A stretch of DNA of 64,000 bases from Gammaproteobacteria bacterium (GTDB lineage: Bacteria > Pseudomonadota > Gammaproteobacteria > Burkholderiales > Gallionellaceae): assembly GCA_018813765.1 (NCBI GenBank), contig JAHJBC010000006.1:434001-498000 (forward strand). The letters run 5' to 3'. The notes under the pieces were generated by a model. It was given only the letters and a program-made list of their open reading frames with translations, was not told the DNA's origin and did no database searches. The first letter of the stretch is position 1. The number at the start of each line of letters is the position of its first letter. The translations under genes were made by a program, and so were the position numbers. Below, piece by piece: positions 9,359 to 18,067 of this stretch.

Positions 9359-10723
9359 ATGACCTTCGCGAGCCACGATCCTTCCGGTGACAAGCTGATC
9401 CAGACATTCCCTGCATGGGATGCGGCGCGCATGCATCAAGCGCTGGAAGATTCCCATGCAGCGCAACAAGCATGGAGTCTGACGGACTTCGCGCAACGCG
9501 CCGATGTGTTACGCAGGGCGGCACAGCAACTGCTGGTGCAACGCGACCGCTATGCCCTCCTCATCACGCTGGAGATGGGCAAGCCGCTGCGCGAGGCGCG
9601 CGCCGAGGTGGAGAAGTGCGCCACGGCCTGCGACTACTACGCGCAGCACGGCGAGCGATTCATGCAGACGGAGACTGTAGTTTCCGATGCGGGCAAGAGT
9701 TATATCGCTAGGCAACCGCTTGGTGTGGTGCTCGCCATCATGCCGTGGAACTTCCCTTTCTGGCAGGTGTTCCGCGCCGCCGCCCCGGCGCTGATGGCGG
9801 GCAACGCGCTGGCGCTGAAGCATGCGCCCAATGTGCCGCAGTGCGCGCTTGCCATCGAGGCGCTGTTCGGGGAATGCGGACTGCCGAAGTCCGTGTTCAC
9901 CAACCTGACGATCGAGGTTGATCTGGCCGCCGAGGCCATCGCCAGCCCGCATATCCATGCGGTCACACTCACCGGTTCCGAAGCGGCCGGGCGCAAGGTG
10001 GCTGCGCTCGCGGGACAACACCTGAAGAAATGTGTGCTGGAACTGGGTGGCTCCGATCCCTTCATCGTGCTGCACGATGCGGACATGCAACTGGCTGTCG
10101 ACAATGCGGTGGCTTCGCGCTTCCTTAACGGCGGCCAATCCTGCATCGCAGCCAAGCGCTTTATCGTCGTGCCGCAGATCGCGGAAGAATTCGTGCAGCG
10201 CCTCGGGGAGCGGGTGGATGCGCTCAAGGTCGGCGATCCGATGAGCGAAGATACGCAGGTCGGTCCCATGGCGCGGCTAGACTTGCGCGACACCCTGCAT
10301 CGGCAAGTCGCCGATTCCATCGCGCAGGGGGCCACCGCAGTTTGCGGGTGCGAGCCGCTGGCTCGCGCCGGGTTCTTCTACCAGCCTTCCGTTCTGGATC
10401 ACGTGGTCGCGGGCATGCGCGCGCATGACGAGGAACTGTTCGGGCCGGTGGCGGCCGTCGTCCGCGCCGCGGACGAGGAAGATGCCTTGCGCATCGCCAA
10501 CGATACGCGCTTCGGACTCGGCGCATCGGTCTGGAGCGTGGATAACGCGCGAGCCGAGCGCATGGCGTCAAGGTTACAGGCGGGCTGCGCCTTCGTGAAC
10601 GGCATGGTCAAGTCCGATCCGCGCCTGCCGTTTGGCGGCATCAAGGCATCTGGCTATGGACGCGAGCTGTCCATGCTGGGAATGCATGAGTTCGTGAACG
10701 CGAAGACGGTGTGGATACGATAG
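9359..10723 (+). CDS. NAD(P)-dependent aldehyde dehydrogenase (succinate-semialdehyde dehydrogenase-like)
   Basis: This 454-residue ALDH-superfamily enzyme oxidises an aldehyde to the carboxylate. Visible landmarks are PWNFPFWQ (about 129-136), TLTGSEAAGR (about 203-212, cofactor loop), catalytic Glu229 in LELGGSDPF, and nucleophilic Cys262 in NGGQSCIAAKR. The short length and the motif set fit the Sad/GabD succinate-semialdehyde group; substrate specificity cannot be fixed by reading. It starts 15 bp after the unknown small gene and is probably the last gene of the rhodanese operon. Confidence 0.85.
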   Translation: MTFASHDPSGDKLIQTFPAWDAARMHQALEDSHAAQQAWSLTDFAQRADVLRRAAQQLLVQRDRYALLITLEMGKPLREARAEVEKCATACDYYAQHGERFMQTETVVSDAGKSYIARQPLGVVLAIMPWNFPFWQVFRAAAPALMAGNALALKHAPNVPQCALAIEALFGECGLPKSVFTNLTIEVDLAAEAIASPHIHAVTLTGSEAAGRKVAALAGQHLKKCVLELGGSDPFIVLHDADMQLAVDNAVASRFLNGGQSCIAAKRFIVVPQIAEEFVQRLGERVDALKVGDPMSEDTQVGPMARLDLRDTLHRQVADSIAQGATAVCGCEPLARAGFFYQPSVLDHVVAGMRAHDEELFGPVAAVVRAADEEDALRIANDTRFGLGASVWSVDNARAERMASRLQAGCAFVNGMVKSDPRLPFGGIKASGYGRELSMLGMHEFVNAKTVWIR

Positions 10724-10844
10724 CGGTGCGGTGAGCATCGCATTTCGCCCCCGCTTCGATATTAGGCGATAATTGACATTTTGATATCTCTTAAGGCTGC
10801 TTAAACGATCCTGGATCCTTGAAAGGATCGGGCAGAGGTTCTCT

Positions 10845-12134
10845 TTGAAGACCAGTCATAACACAGGCAATACTGAAGCGATGTGTGTCCTCCTCGGCAA
10901 AGCCCGGGAGGCGATCCTGCATGGCGGGTATGACGACCTTGCCGCAACGGCAGCGGAGTTATCCGGCCTGATCAGGATGCAGCATCCGCCCCTGCAGGGC
11001 AATGAGATGTCAGCGCTGGTGAGGCCATTGATCGCTGTTGCCGATATCCTGTCTCAGGATCAGGAATATCTGCCTGCCGCAATCACGGCTTATGTGGACG
11101 CAGCGCACTATTCTTCCGGCTGCAATGACGATCTGCAAAGGCAATCCATAATCAAGTTGCTCGAAATGACAGAGTGCCTTCCTGCCTCGGCGGACCGGAT
11201 CAAGGCTTATCATCTTGCCGGGCAGGAGGCGCCCGCAAACAGCCAGTTCGCCGCGCTGGCCAAGCACAAATCCAGAGAACAGAAATATCCCGGCTACTTC
11301 AAGATGAGAGCTTCAACCGAATTGCCCAGACAGGACGAGGCGATCATTGAAGCAGATCTGAAGTTGGCACTGGGCGACGAGATCAACTGTGTCGTGCGAC
11401 AGCAAGCGCCATCGGGAGAGATACAGTATTCGGTCGTTGTTGTGCGCGGTTTTTCACGGGGCAGGCTCACCTATGCCGGAGTCGAGCAGGCGAATGAACT
11501 GCTGCGCACAAGGACGGGAGAGGAGCTTGACCGGATTGTCGTTCCCGCAAACGTACTGCCGAAACATACCCGGCGCGACATCGACTTTTTGTCCCGCCTT
11601 CAGGGGGGGGGAATACACGTGGATGCGAACCATGGCCGTGTGCGCGATGCGTCGGGTGCGGTCATCGCATATGTATTGTCAGATGGCGTAAATCCCGATC
11701 GTGCGAGATATATGGGAATCGACACGCATGGGATCGTCCCGCATGATGGGAAGCTCGTCGTACCAATCGAGACGATCAGGTTCCACGCCGATCCGGCCTT
11801 GATCGGGAAATGGAGCTGGATGCCCGCCAGGGGAGGGAACCTGAGGTCGCGCATTCCCCGACACGAACATGCACTAACCATCCTGTCACTCCAGACATAC
11901 GGGATAACGCCTTGCGGAGATGAGGAAAGCCGTGAAAAAAGCGGCTATATAGAGGTCGCGTCAGCAGACAAGGGCAAGCTGACCAACATCGTCAGTCAGC
12001 ATCATCTCCAGCAGCGGAACGACTATCTGTTGAAGTTTGCCGAAGCCCTTCCAAGCTTTGCAAGCAGCATCGCGGTCGCCGCCTACAAGGATGCCTGCGG
12101 CACCGTATCCGGTCTGCGGCATCGCAAGAAGTGA
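10845..12134 (+). CDS. unknown 429-aa protein containing a G9 tract
   Basis: I recognise no family. The product is soluble, with a helical N-terminal third (about 1-140) that resembles a helical-repeat or TPR-like fold, and a beta-rich middle. There is no signal peptide. Start is a TTG preceded by CAGAGG; an ATG 12 codons later is the alternative. Nine consecutive Gs at 11603-11611 encode part of LQGGGIH, and a one-base change there would truncate the product near its middle. It stands alone between the aldehyde dehydrogenase and the convergent DsrC-like gene. Confidence 0.6.
   Translation: MKTSHNTGNTEAMCVLLGKAREAILHGGYDDLAATAAELSGLIRMQHPPLQGNEMSALVRPLIAVADILSQDQEYLPAAITAYVDAAHYSSGCNDDLQRQSIIKLLEMTECLPASADRIKAYHLAGQEAPANSQFAALAKHKSREQKYPGYFKMRASTELPRQDEAIIEADLKLALGDEINCVVRQQAPSGEIQYSVVVVRGFSRGRLTYAGVEQANELLRTRTGEELDRIVVPANVLPKHTRRDIDFLSRLQGGGIHVDANHGRVRDASGAVIAYVLSDGVNPDRARYMGIDTHGIVPHDGKLVVPIETIRFHADPALIGKWSWMPARGGNLRSRIPRHEHALTILSLQTYGITPCGDEESREKSGYIEVASADKGKLTNIVSQHHLQQRNDYLLKFAEALPSFASSIAVAAYKDACGTVSGLRHRKK
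11603..11611 (+). repeat. G9 homopolymer inside the unknown gene
   Basis: Nine Gs in a row lie within coding sequence about 60% into the gene. Runs of this length are prone to slipped-strand mispairing, and a frameshift would terminate the protein early. Confidence 0.8.
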
Positions 12135-12234
12135 CAGCGACGGGGGGCTGTACCCACGACGCGTTCATTCCGCTCAGGCAGGCCGCTTTCCCGGCCATGG
12201 ACGCCGACAAGACCGCCCGCACAAGCGACAGCAT

Positions 12235-12600
12235 CTACATAGAACTGCCGAACGAGGGATCGTTGGTGTGCGGCGGCAATGGCAATCCTGCCAGATGGGT
12301 GGCCTGATTCACCGGGCCGTGCGGGAACAATTCATACAGGAATCCGCGCCCGTGCCTCTCGCAGAAATGCTCTTCCAGATCACGCAATACCAAGCGCGCC
12401 GGGTCTTCGTTTCCGCGTTCACGGTAGCGTTCGCGCAGGTAATAAATCACTTCCCAGTGCTCGTCGCTTAATTCGAGGCCGAGAATCTCGGCTTGATGGG
12501 TGACGTAGTGAGGTGACCAGAGAGTGAGATCCGACATATTGCCCTCTGGATCGCTCTCGTAACGCAGGGGATTGCTGATGGCTTTGTTGATGTCGAGCAT
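12235..12600 (-). CDS. DsrC/TusE-family protein lacking the C-terminal cysteines
   Basis: The 121-residue product has the DsrC fold signatures LSDEHWEVIYYLRERY (about 45-60), a conserved Arg-Leu helix (about 67-80) and YELFPHGPVNQATHLAGLP (about 89-107). Canonical DsrC carries one Cys where this protein has Thr101, and a second near the C-terminus, where this protein has only a PSFGSSM tail. The sole cysteine is Cys80. It therefore cannot carry a trisulfide in the DsrC manner and may be a regulatory or accessory paralogue. A strong AAGGAGGT site supports the chosen start. It is divergent from a FixL-like kinase gene. Confidence 0.85.
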   Translation of the reverse strand: MLDINKAISNPLRYESDPEGNMSDLTLWSPHYVTHQAEILGLELSDEHWEVIYYLRERYRERGNEDPARLVLRDLEEHFCERHGRGFLYELFPHGPVNQATHLAGLPLPPHTNDPSFGSSM

Positions 12601-12790
12601 AATGACCTCCTTCTGCTCAATTGGCTGGACATGACGTTACCTATCCTGATTTTTCATCATCCAGCCACCAAGTAATTTTGTCAACTATTGATTGAATTCC
12701 GGAAAAGATCCAGAATGAAACGATGTTTCTGTACGCAGTGGATGTAATGGAATAAAGTGAAAAGCCGAGCAATCAGCCCCGATACCATCT

Positions 12791-12800
12791 GGGGGGGGGG
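12791..12800. repeat. G10 homopolymer in the leader of the FixL-like kinase gene
   Basis: Ten consecutive Gs lie 83 bp upstream of the kinase start and about 190 bp upstream of the divergent DsrC-like gene, in a position where length changes could alter promoter spacing. Confidence 0.8.
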
Positions 12801-12882
12801 ATGGGTCGGCTGAATTGGTTGCACCATGGGTCTTTAAGCTGGCGTAAAGTGCGGCGGAGAGTCCAGATCTCGCAAAGGGGAT

Positions 12883-14142
12883 TTGTTGACAGCTTCAAAA
12901 GAAAAACCGGTTGCTGAGCACGATGGTCACCTTCCGTCCCCGAAGGACGAAGCATCTGTGCGCGCAGCGTTACATGCAACCGATGGCGGGGAGGACGTAT
13001 TGCTGCGGCTTGAACGCAGGAACCGGGAACTGGAGCGCATGGTTGCCGCGGCGACGAAGGTACGCGATCACTATGTCGACCTTTATGAGTCCGCCCCCAT
13101 CGCCTGCCTGACACTCGATGCCAAGGGGGCGATAGCAGATGTGAATCTGTCAGCTTGTAGCCTGCTGGGACTGGAACGTGGTAAAAAGGATCATCGGGCA
13201 TTCGAGAGCCACATACCCAAAGAAGATGTTAAGTACTGGCGTCAACTCCTCAAACATGCAAAACAGTCTGGTCATCAGCAGGGCTGTGAACTCACCCTCA
13301 GGCGCATCGACGGCACGCGATTTCAGGCCTCGCTGGAAATCCGCTATGCAGAGGTTGGCAGTGCTTCGGCGATCAGCATCGTGCTTGCCGATATCTCCAA
13401 TCAGAAGCGCCGGGAAAAGGACACGATGGACTGGCGCAAGGAAATGGCGGAATTGAGAAAGATGCAGATCGCTGCCCAGACTGCCACCGCCATCGCACAC
13501 GAACTCAACCAGCCCTTGCTCGCCATCTCAAACTACAGCGAGGCAGCGGTCAAGTTTCTGGGGGCGGAGAGTCCGGACCTGCACAAGGTGACCAAGGCTG
13601 TGCAGGGTTGCCAGCGCCAGGCGCATCGCGCCGGCGAGACGATCCATGAATTGCTCGATTATTTGAGTCTCAAGGAAATCCAGGTCGAGGCCATCAACCT
13701 GAACGAGATCATCGGGCAGGTGGTGGATGCGGCGAGATCGGAGCACGAATTGCAGTTCGATTCGGTGCTGCTGCTTGAGGACGGGCTGCCGCCGGTGCTG
13801 GCCAACCGCATCCATGTCGAAAAAGTCATCTTCAATCTGCTGCGCAACGGCATCGAGGCCATGCACGAATCGGAAGTGCCGCAACCGTCCATCACGGTGA
13901 CGGTATACACCAAGGGCGACGTGAATTCCGCTCAAGTGACCATTCAGGACAACGGGCCGGGCGTGAAGGAGGAGAATCTGCAGCAGCTGTTCAAGCCGTT
14001 CTTCACCACCAAGGTCAAGGGCATCGGCATGGGGCTGGCTGTCAGTCGCTCATTGATCGAAGCCAACGGCGGGCAGCTCTGGATCGATCCCTCGGAAGGG
14101 CCGGGCGCGACTTTTCATCTTACTTTACCGTTTGCATCATGA
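12883..14142 (+). CDS. PAS-domain sensor histidine kinase (FixL-like)
   Basis: The 419-residue soluble kinase has a short coiled region (about 40-62), a PAS domain (about 65-175) with the typical YESAPIACLTLDAKGAIADV opening, a HisKA segment with AIAHELNQPL (phospho-acceptor His near 206) and a HATPase_c domain with a N-box (NLLRNGIEAMHES), DNGPG and GMGLAVSRSL. ELNQPL places it in the FixL/DctB-like class. Tandem TTG codons serve as start, preceded by AAAGGGG. Its stop overlaps the FixJ-like regulator start (ATGA). No haem-binding His is obvious in the PAS domain, so its ligand is unknown. Confidence 0.88.
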   Translation: MLTASKEKPVAEHDGHLPSPKDEASVRAALHATDGGEDVLLRLERRNRELERMVAAATKVRDHYVDLYESAPIACLTLDAKGAIADVNLSACSLLGLERGKKDHRAFESHIPKEDVKYWRQLLKHAKQSGHQQGCELTLRRIDGTRFQASLEIRYAEVGSASAISIVLADISNQKRREKDTMDWRKEMAELRKMQIAAQTATAIAHELNQPLLAISNYSEAAVKFLGAESPDLHKVTKAVQGCQRQAHRAGETIHELLDYLSLKEIQVEAINLNEIIGQVVDAARSEHELQFDSVLLLEDGLPPVLANRIHVEKVIFNLLRNGIEAMHESEVPQPSITVTVYTKGDVNSAQVTIQDNGPGVKEENLQQLFKPFFTTKVKGIGMGLAVSRSLIEANGGQLWIDPSEGPGATFHLTLPFAS

Positions 14143-14750
14143 GCGATACTGCGCAAATCTATATAGTTGATGATGATGCGGCAGTGCTGGATTCACTCAG
14201 CATGCTGCTGGAGGCCAGCGGATATACGGTTGCAACTTTCTCATGCGGGAAGGAATTCCTGAAGGCCTGCACCCCGGAGACTTTCGGCTGTCTCATTCTC
14301 GATGTGGATATGCCGAGCATGGATGGTCCTGCGATACAGGAGGAACTTAACCGGCGCGGCCTGAACCTGCCGATCATCTTCCTGACCGGGCACGGCACCA
14401 TCCCGTTGACCGTGCGCACCCTCAAGGCCGGCGCGCTGGATTTCCTGACCAAGCCGGTCGCCGGAGCGGTATTGCTCGAACGTGTGAGCGAGGCGATGGG
14501 AAGATGTACGCGGCAGTTTGAACAGAAGCAGGCATCTCTTTCCGTCACCGCGCGCCTTGCGACATTGACTGCGCGCGAACGAGAAGTGATGAAGCTTGCC
14601 GTCGAAGGATATACCAGCAAGGAGATCGCGCAACGTCTGGCGATCAGCTACCGCACGGTGGAGATACACCGTGCCCATCTCATGCAGAAGAGCGGCGCAT
14701 CCAACATGCTGGAACTCGCCCGCATCTTGGCCCACGAGACACAGCACTAA
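14139..14750 (+). CDS. FixJ-family response regulator
   Basis: The 203-residue protein has a receiver domain with DDD11-13, phospho-acceptor Asp55 (CLILDVDMPSMDG) and KP at about 107-108, joined to a LuxR-type helix-turn-helix (LTAREREVMKLAVEGYTSKE, about 143-162). It overlaps the kinase gene by 4 bp and is its evident partner. The ELNQPL kinase plus FixJ/TtrR-type regulator combination often controls redox or sulfur-compound respiration genes. Targets here may include the divergent DsrC-like gene or the adjacent nitroreductase, which is inference. Confidence 0.9.
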   Translation: MSDTAQIYIVDDDAAVLDSLSMLLEASGYTVATFSCGKEFLKACTPETFGCLILDVDMPSMDGPAIQEELNRRGLNLPIIFLTGHGTIPLTVRTLKAGALDFLTKPVAGAVLLERVSEAMGRCTRQFEQKQASLSVTARLATLTAREREVMKLAVEGYTSKEIAQRLAISYRTVEIHRAHLMQKSGASNMLELARILAHETQH

Positions 14751-14818
14751 GCCCGTCCTGCATACGTATTCGTACGGATTATTTCCACCTGCGGTTTGAT
14801 GCAACATCAAATCGAAGG

Positions 14819-15439
14819 ATGGGGAAGATGATTTCCATACGATCGACGGCGGGCAGAAAACCATTGGGACGTAACGTATTCGAGGCAATCCTCGCGCGTC
14901 GCTCGGTCCGGGCGTACACCGCAGAGATACCGGATTCCGCAATGGTGAGTACCCTGCTCGAAGCCGCTGTGCGTGCGCCGACCGCCACTCAGGAAGAACC
15001 GTGGGCCTTTCTTGTGATTCAGAACCGGGAAACGCTGCGCTGGTTGTCAGATCTGGCCAAGCCGGTGTTCATCAAAGAGGTGCGCTCCCGCCATTCGCAG
15101 GGAGTCAGCCACTCGTTCGAACATTTGGACCAGTCCGACTTCGACATCTTCCATGGTGCCAATACGCTCATCGTTATCTGCGCGAGGATGACGAGTCCGT
15201 TTGTCAGCGCAGACTGCTGGCTGGCCGCAGAAAATCTGATGCTGGCGGCTTGCGACCTGGGGCTGGGTACTTGCGTGATCGGTTCGTCGATTTCGGTGCT
15301 CAACACCCAGAAGGTGAAAAGGGAACTCGACATTCCGGATGAGTATGCGGTCGTCGCTCCGGTGATCGTCGGTATACCCGACGCAGAGACGGCGGCAACT
15401 TCGCGGAAGGCGCCGCTGATCCTGGCGTGGAAACAATGA
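14819..15439 (+). CDS. nitroreductase-family flavoprotein
   Basis: The 206-residue product shows the family's RRSVRAYTAEIPD (about 27-39), RAPTATQEEPWAFLV (about 52-66) and the C-terminal GLGTCVIGSSI loop (about 149-159). Such FMN proteins reduce nitro compounds, quinones or other electrophiles using NAD(P)H. The insert SQGVSHSFEHLDQSDFDIFH in the middle is a feature of a subgroup annotated only broadly. Two start codons are possible; the second ATG (14828) has better spacing from GGATGGGGA. It follows the FixJ-like gene after 68 bp. Confidence 0.82.
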   Translation: MGKMISIRSTAGRKPLGRNVFEAILARRSVRAYTAEIPDSAMVSTLLEAAVRAPTATQEEPWAFLVIQNRETLRWLSDLAKPVFIKEVRSRHSQGVSHSFEHLDQSDFDIFHGANTLIVICARMTSPFVSADCWLAAENLMLAACDLGLGTCVIGSSISVLNTQKVKRELDIPDEYAVVAPVIVGIPDAETAATSRKAPLILAWKQ

Positions 15440-16010
15440 AAATGCAAAAAGTTCGAATGGGGTGTTCGCGGCAACGGGTTTGCCTGACGCCATAACCGCA
15501 ATACGGGGGTGAATAAATGTCAACAAGAAGCTATCTGGCCCGCAGGGCCATATATCAGAGCCAGCACCAAGACGAAGCAGGCGGAAGCCGGACGGTACAA
15601 TCATCGCCCGCTTTTCAAGGCTGGACCGGCGTCGACGATACTGTGTGCGTGGTGAAACCCGGCGAGGAACAGCCCGGCGATACCGGCGGGAATGATTCCG
15701 CCAAGGACAGGGCTTCATCGATATGAGCCAGGGTGGCATCATTCAGGTGCGTTCTTGCGCCTTAAAATCCACATCTTGCGTGTGGATAATCAGTGCGTTA
15801 TCCAACATTGTGGTATGCGCCAGATCATTGCCCATGTACTCTGTCCGGGTAGGCATTTCTGCGTATATGACCCAGTTGGGATCGGATGTAATGTGCAAGC
15901 AATAACAATACATCCACACGCAATGCCGGATTCCGCACGAGTCTTCATCGGTGATCATTGTCGCCGCTTTCAGGACGTGACGAGAAACGTGGATACAGGA
16001 GAGAGTAGTC
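15440..16010. other. 571-bp intergenic region without a convincing gene
   Basis: Short open frames exist here on both strands, but none has family-like sequence, a good ribosome site or codon use like its neighbours. A 7-bp hairpin (ATCCACA with TGTGGAT, 15767-15787) lies near the middle. The final 60 bp should hold the promoter for the chemosensory cluster, and GGAGAGAG precedes the cheY-like start. A short minus-strand stretch could encode a hydrophobic Gly/Ile/Leu-rich peptide and may be a gene remnant. Confidence 0.5.
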
Positions 16011-16376
16011 ATGAAGAAGATCCTTTTGGTCGATGATTCGACCACCATCCTGCTTAGCATGTCTGCCATTCTCACCAAAGCCGGATATGAGGCGTCGACG
16101 GCCGGTAACGCCGACGAAGGGCTGACCAAGCTGAAGGGCGGCCTCAAACCCGACCTGCTCATCACCGATCTCAACATGCCGGGCATGAACGGCATTGATT
16201 TCATCAAGGAAGTGCGCAAGCTTCCCGACCACAAATTCATGCCTATCCTGTTCCTTACCACCGAATCGCAGCAGGCCAAGCGCGACGAGGCCAAGGCCGC
16301 CGGGGCTTCCGGCTGGCTGGTCAAACCCGTGGATGCGGCGCAACTGGTGGGCACCATCAAACTGGTGGTCAAGTAA
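16011..16376 (+). CDS. CheY-like single-domain response regulator
   Basis: This 121-residue stand-alone receiver has the acidic pair DD8-9, phospho-acceptor Asp53 (LLITDLNMPGMNG) and a KP switch lysine near 105. It resembles the PilG/PilH- and CheY-type receivers that accompany MCP-CheA arrays. It is first in the chemosensory cluster and is followed 27 bp later by an MCP-like gene. No CheZ phosphatase is seen in the window, so dephosphorylation may involve other routes. Confidence 0.9.
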   Translation: MKKILLVDDSTTILLSMSAILTKAGYEASTAGNADEGLTKLKGGLKPDLLITDLNMPGMNGIDFIKEVRKLPDHKFMPILFLTTESQQAKRDEAKAAGASGWLVKPVDAAQLVGTIKLVVK

Positions 16377-16403
16377 CAGTCACGATCCGAAAAGGGCGAT
16401 ACG

Positions 16404-17681
16404 GTGTCGGTCGATATCAATATCTACAAGAAACGCTCCAGGAACATCGCCCTGATCGCGGCGGCGGCCTGCGCCGTTGCGGTGGCGTTGCTGTTCGACC
16501 CGCTACGCGGATGGCTTGAACTTGCGCTTGGCTCCGGCGGGCGCCTCGTCGACGCAGTGGGTGCGTTCATCATCGTGCTGGTCGGTTTTCTGGTTGGACG
16601 GATACTCTCCTGGATGATCTACAAGGACAGCCTGCTGGGGCTGGATGCGCTCGAACAGCAGCTCGACCGCCAACTGAGTGGCGATGAGGAGATCATCAAC
16701 AATGCGACGCTGGACCTGGGCGAGCTGCCTGCGCTGACCAATCTGCTCAACGAGCAGTTGCGTGCCATCACCAGCGAGACCGAGCAATCCGCCTTCAAGA
16801 TCATGGAGCGCCTGCAGTCCATTGATGGTGTGGTCAACGACCTGATGGGAACTGTCACCGCCAGCGCCAAGGAGGCCGATGACATGATCGAATCGGGCGA
16901 GCAGGCGATCAGTTCCAACGTGCGGCTGATCGAGAGTCTCAACCGCTATATCCAGGAGCGCTATGCCGAATTCGATGCCGACCGCGCCAGCATCACGCTG
17001 GTGGTGCAACAGGCAAGGTCGCTCAACGAACTGGTCGACCTGATCAAGCATATCTCGTCGCAGACCAACCTGCTTGCGCTGAATGCCGCGATCGAGGCGG
17101 CGCGCGCGGGCGAGAGCGGCAGGGGTTTCGCGGTGGTGGCGGACGAGGTGCGCAAACTGTCGGCGGAAACCGATCAGGCCGTTTCGCGCATCCAGGAAGG
17201 CATCAGCCATGTGGCCAAGACCATCGAGGAGCAATTCCGTTTCAAGCTCGAACATTCCAACATCGAGCAGCAGAAGGAAGTGCTGGAGAGTTTCACCCGG
17301 CACCTGGATGGCATGAGCAGCAATTACCACACCTTGATGAAGCACGACGAAGCGATGCTCGCCCAACTCAGCCAGACCAGCCAGACCCTGTCGTCCATGT
17401 TCATGGAGGTGCTGGCCAGCATCCAGTTCCAGGATGTCACCCGGCAGCAAATCGAGCAGGTGCAGGGCGCACTCGTGCGGCTCGATTCGCACATCGCCGA
17501 ACTGGTGGAAATGATGCGCAGCAAGGATTTCAGCAATGCCGCTTCGATCCAGGAGCACATCGAGCAGATCTACAAGGGCTACGTGATGGATACCCAGCGA
17601 GATGTCCATCACTCCGCCATGGGCGAGGAGGGCAAGAGCGGGCCAGCGCCACCGCCACCGGCGAAGATCGACCTGTTCTAG
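16404..17681 (+). CDS. MCP-signalling-domain protein with short N-terminal membrane region
   Basis: The 425-residue product has two N-terminal membrane segments (about 15-32 and 50-70), a long helical region and the methyl-accepting hairpin tip [21 protein letters not shown] (here split for length: [14 protein letters not shown] then [19 protein letters not shown], about 213-250). There is no periplasmic sensor domain or HAMP, so it probably senses a cytoplasmic or membrane cue. The C-terminus ends in a Pro-rich linker and KIDLF, similar to the KIELF end of the CheD-like protein at 24282-24938. Start is GTG with AAAAGGG upstream. Confidence 0.85.
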   Translation: MSVDINIYKKRSRNIALIAAAACAVAVALLFDPLRGWLELALGSGGRLVDAVGAFIIVLVGFLVGRILSWMIYKDSLLGLDALEQQLDRQLSGDEEIINNATLDLGELPALTNLLNEQLRAITSETEQSAFKIMERLQSIDGVVNDLMGTVTASAKEADDMIESGEQAISSNVRLIESLNRYIQERYAEFDADRASITLVVQQARSLNELVDLIKHISSQTNLLALNAAIEAARAGESGRGFAVVADEVRKLSAETDQAVSRIQEGISHVAKTIEEQFRFKLEHSNIEQQKEVLESFTRHLDGMSSNYHTLMKHDEAMLAQLSQTSQTLSSMFMEVLASIQFQDVTRQQIEQVQGALVRLDSHIAELVEMMRSKDFSNAASIQEHIEQIYKGYVMDTQRDVHHSAMGEEGKSGPAPPPPAKIDLF

Positions 17682-17710
17682 GCAGCAGCAGCAACGCGGT
17701 CACAAGGGAG

Positions 17711-18055
17711 ATGAGCATGAAGAAACAGCACACCACGACGATCAAGGAAGACATGACCATCTACAACGCTGGCAGGCAGAAGGACATGCTGCTGAAAGCG
17801 CTGGAGGGATGTCAGGAACTGGATATCGATCTTTCGCAGGTCGGCGAGATGGATACCGCCGGATTCCAGTTGTTGCTGCTGGCCAAGCGCGAGGCAACCA
17901 AGGCCAGCAAGTCCTTGCGCCTGACCGGGCACAGCAAGGCGGTGACCGACCTGATGGATCTGTACAACATGGCGGGCTACTTCGGCGATCCGGTGGTCAT
18001 ACCGGCCGAAGAGGGAGCGCCGCGTAAAGCGGCTAACGGCAGGCAGGCAACCTGA
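17711..18055 (+). CDS. STAS-domain protein (anti-sigma-factor antagonist-like)
   Basis: The 114-residue protein is a single STAS domain with ELDIDLSQVGEMDTAGFQLL (about 36-55), the canonical helix start where a Ser or Thr is phosphorylated; here the sequence is DTAGFQ. In chemosensory clusters such domains may tether CheA arrays or relay to a partner-switching system. An alternative ATG two codons downstream has better spacing from AAGGGAG. It ends 12 bp before cheA. Confidence 0.85.
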   Translation: MSMKKQHTTTIKEDMTIYNAGRQKDMLLKALEGCQELDIDLSQVGEMDTAGFQLLLLAKREATKASKSLRLTGHSKAVTDLMDLYNMAGYFGDPVVIPAEEGAPRKAANGRQAT

Positions 18056-18067
18056 ACAGGGGGAAAC

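Noticed and set aside
12037-12471. plus-strand frame over the DsrC-like gene
   Set aside because: It is antisense to a gene with clear DsrC motifs and a strong ribosome site.
15517-15905. two short plus-strand frames between the nitroreductase and cheY
   Set aside because: No family-like sequence, poor ribosome sites and lacking codon periodicity.
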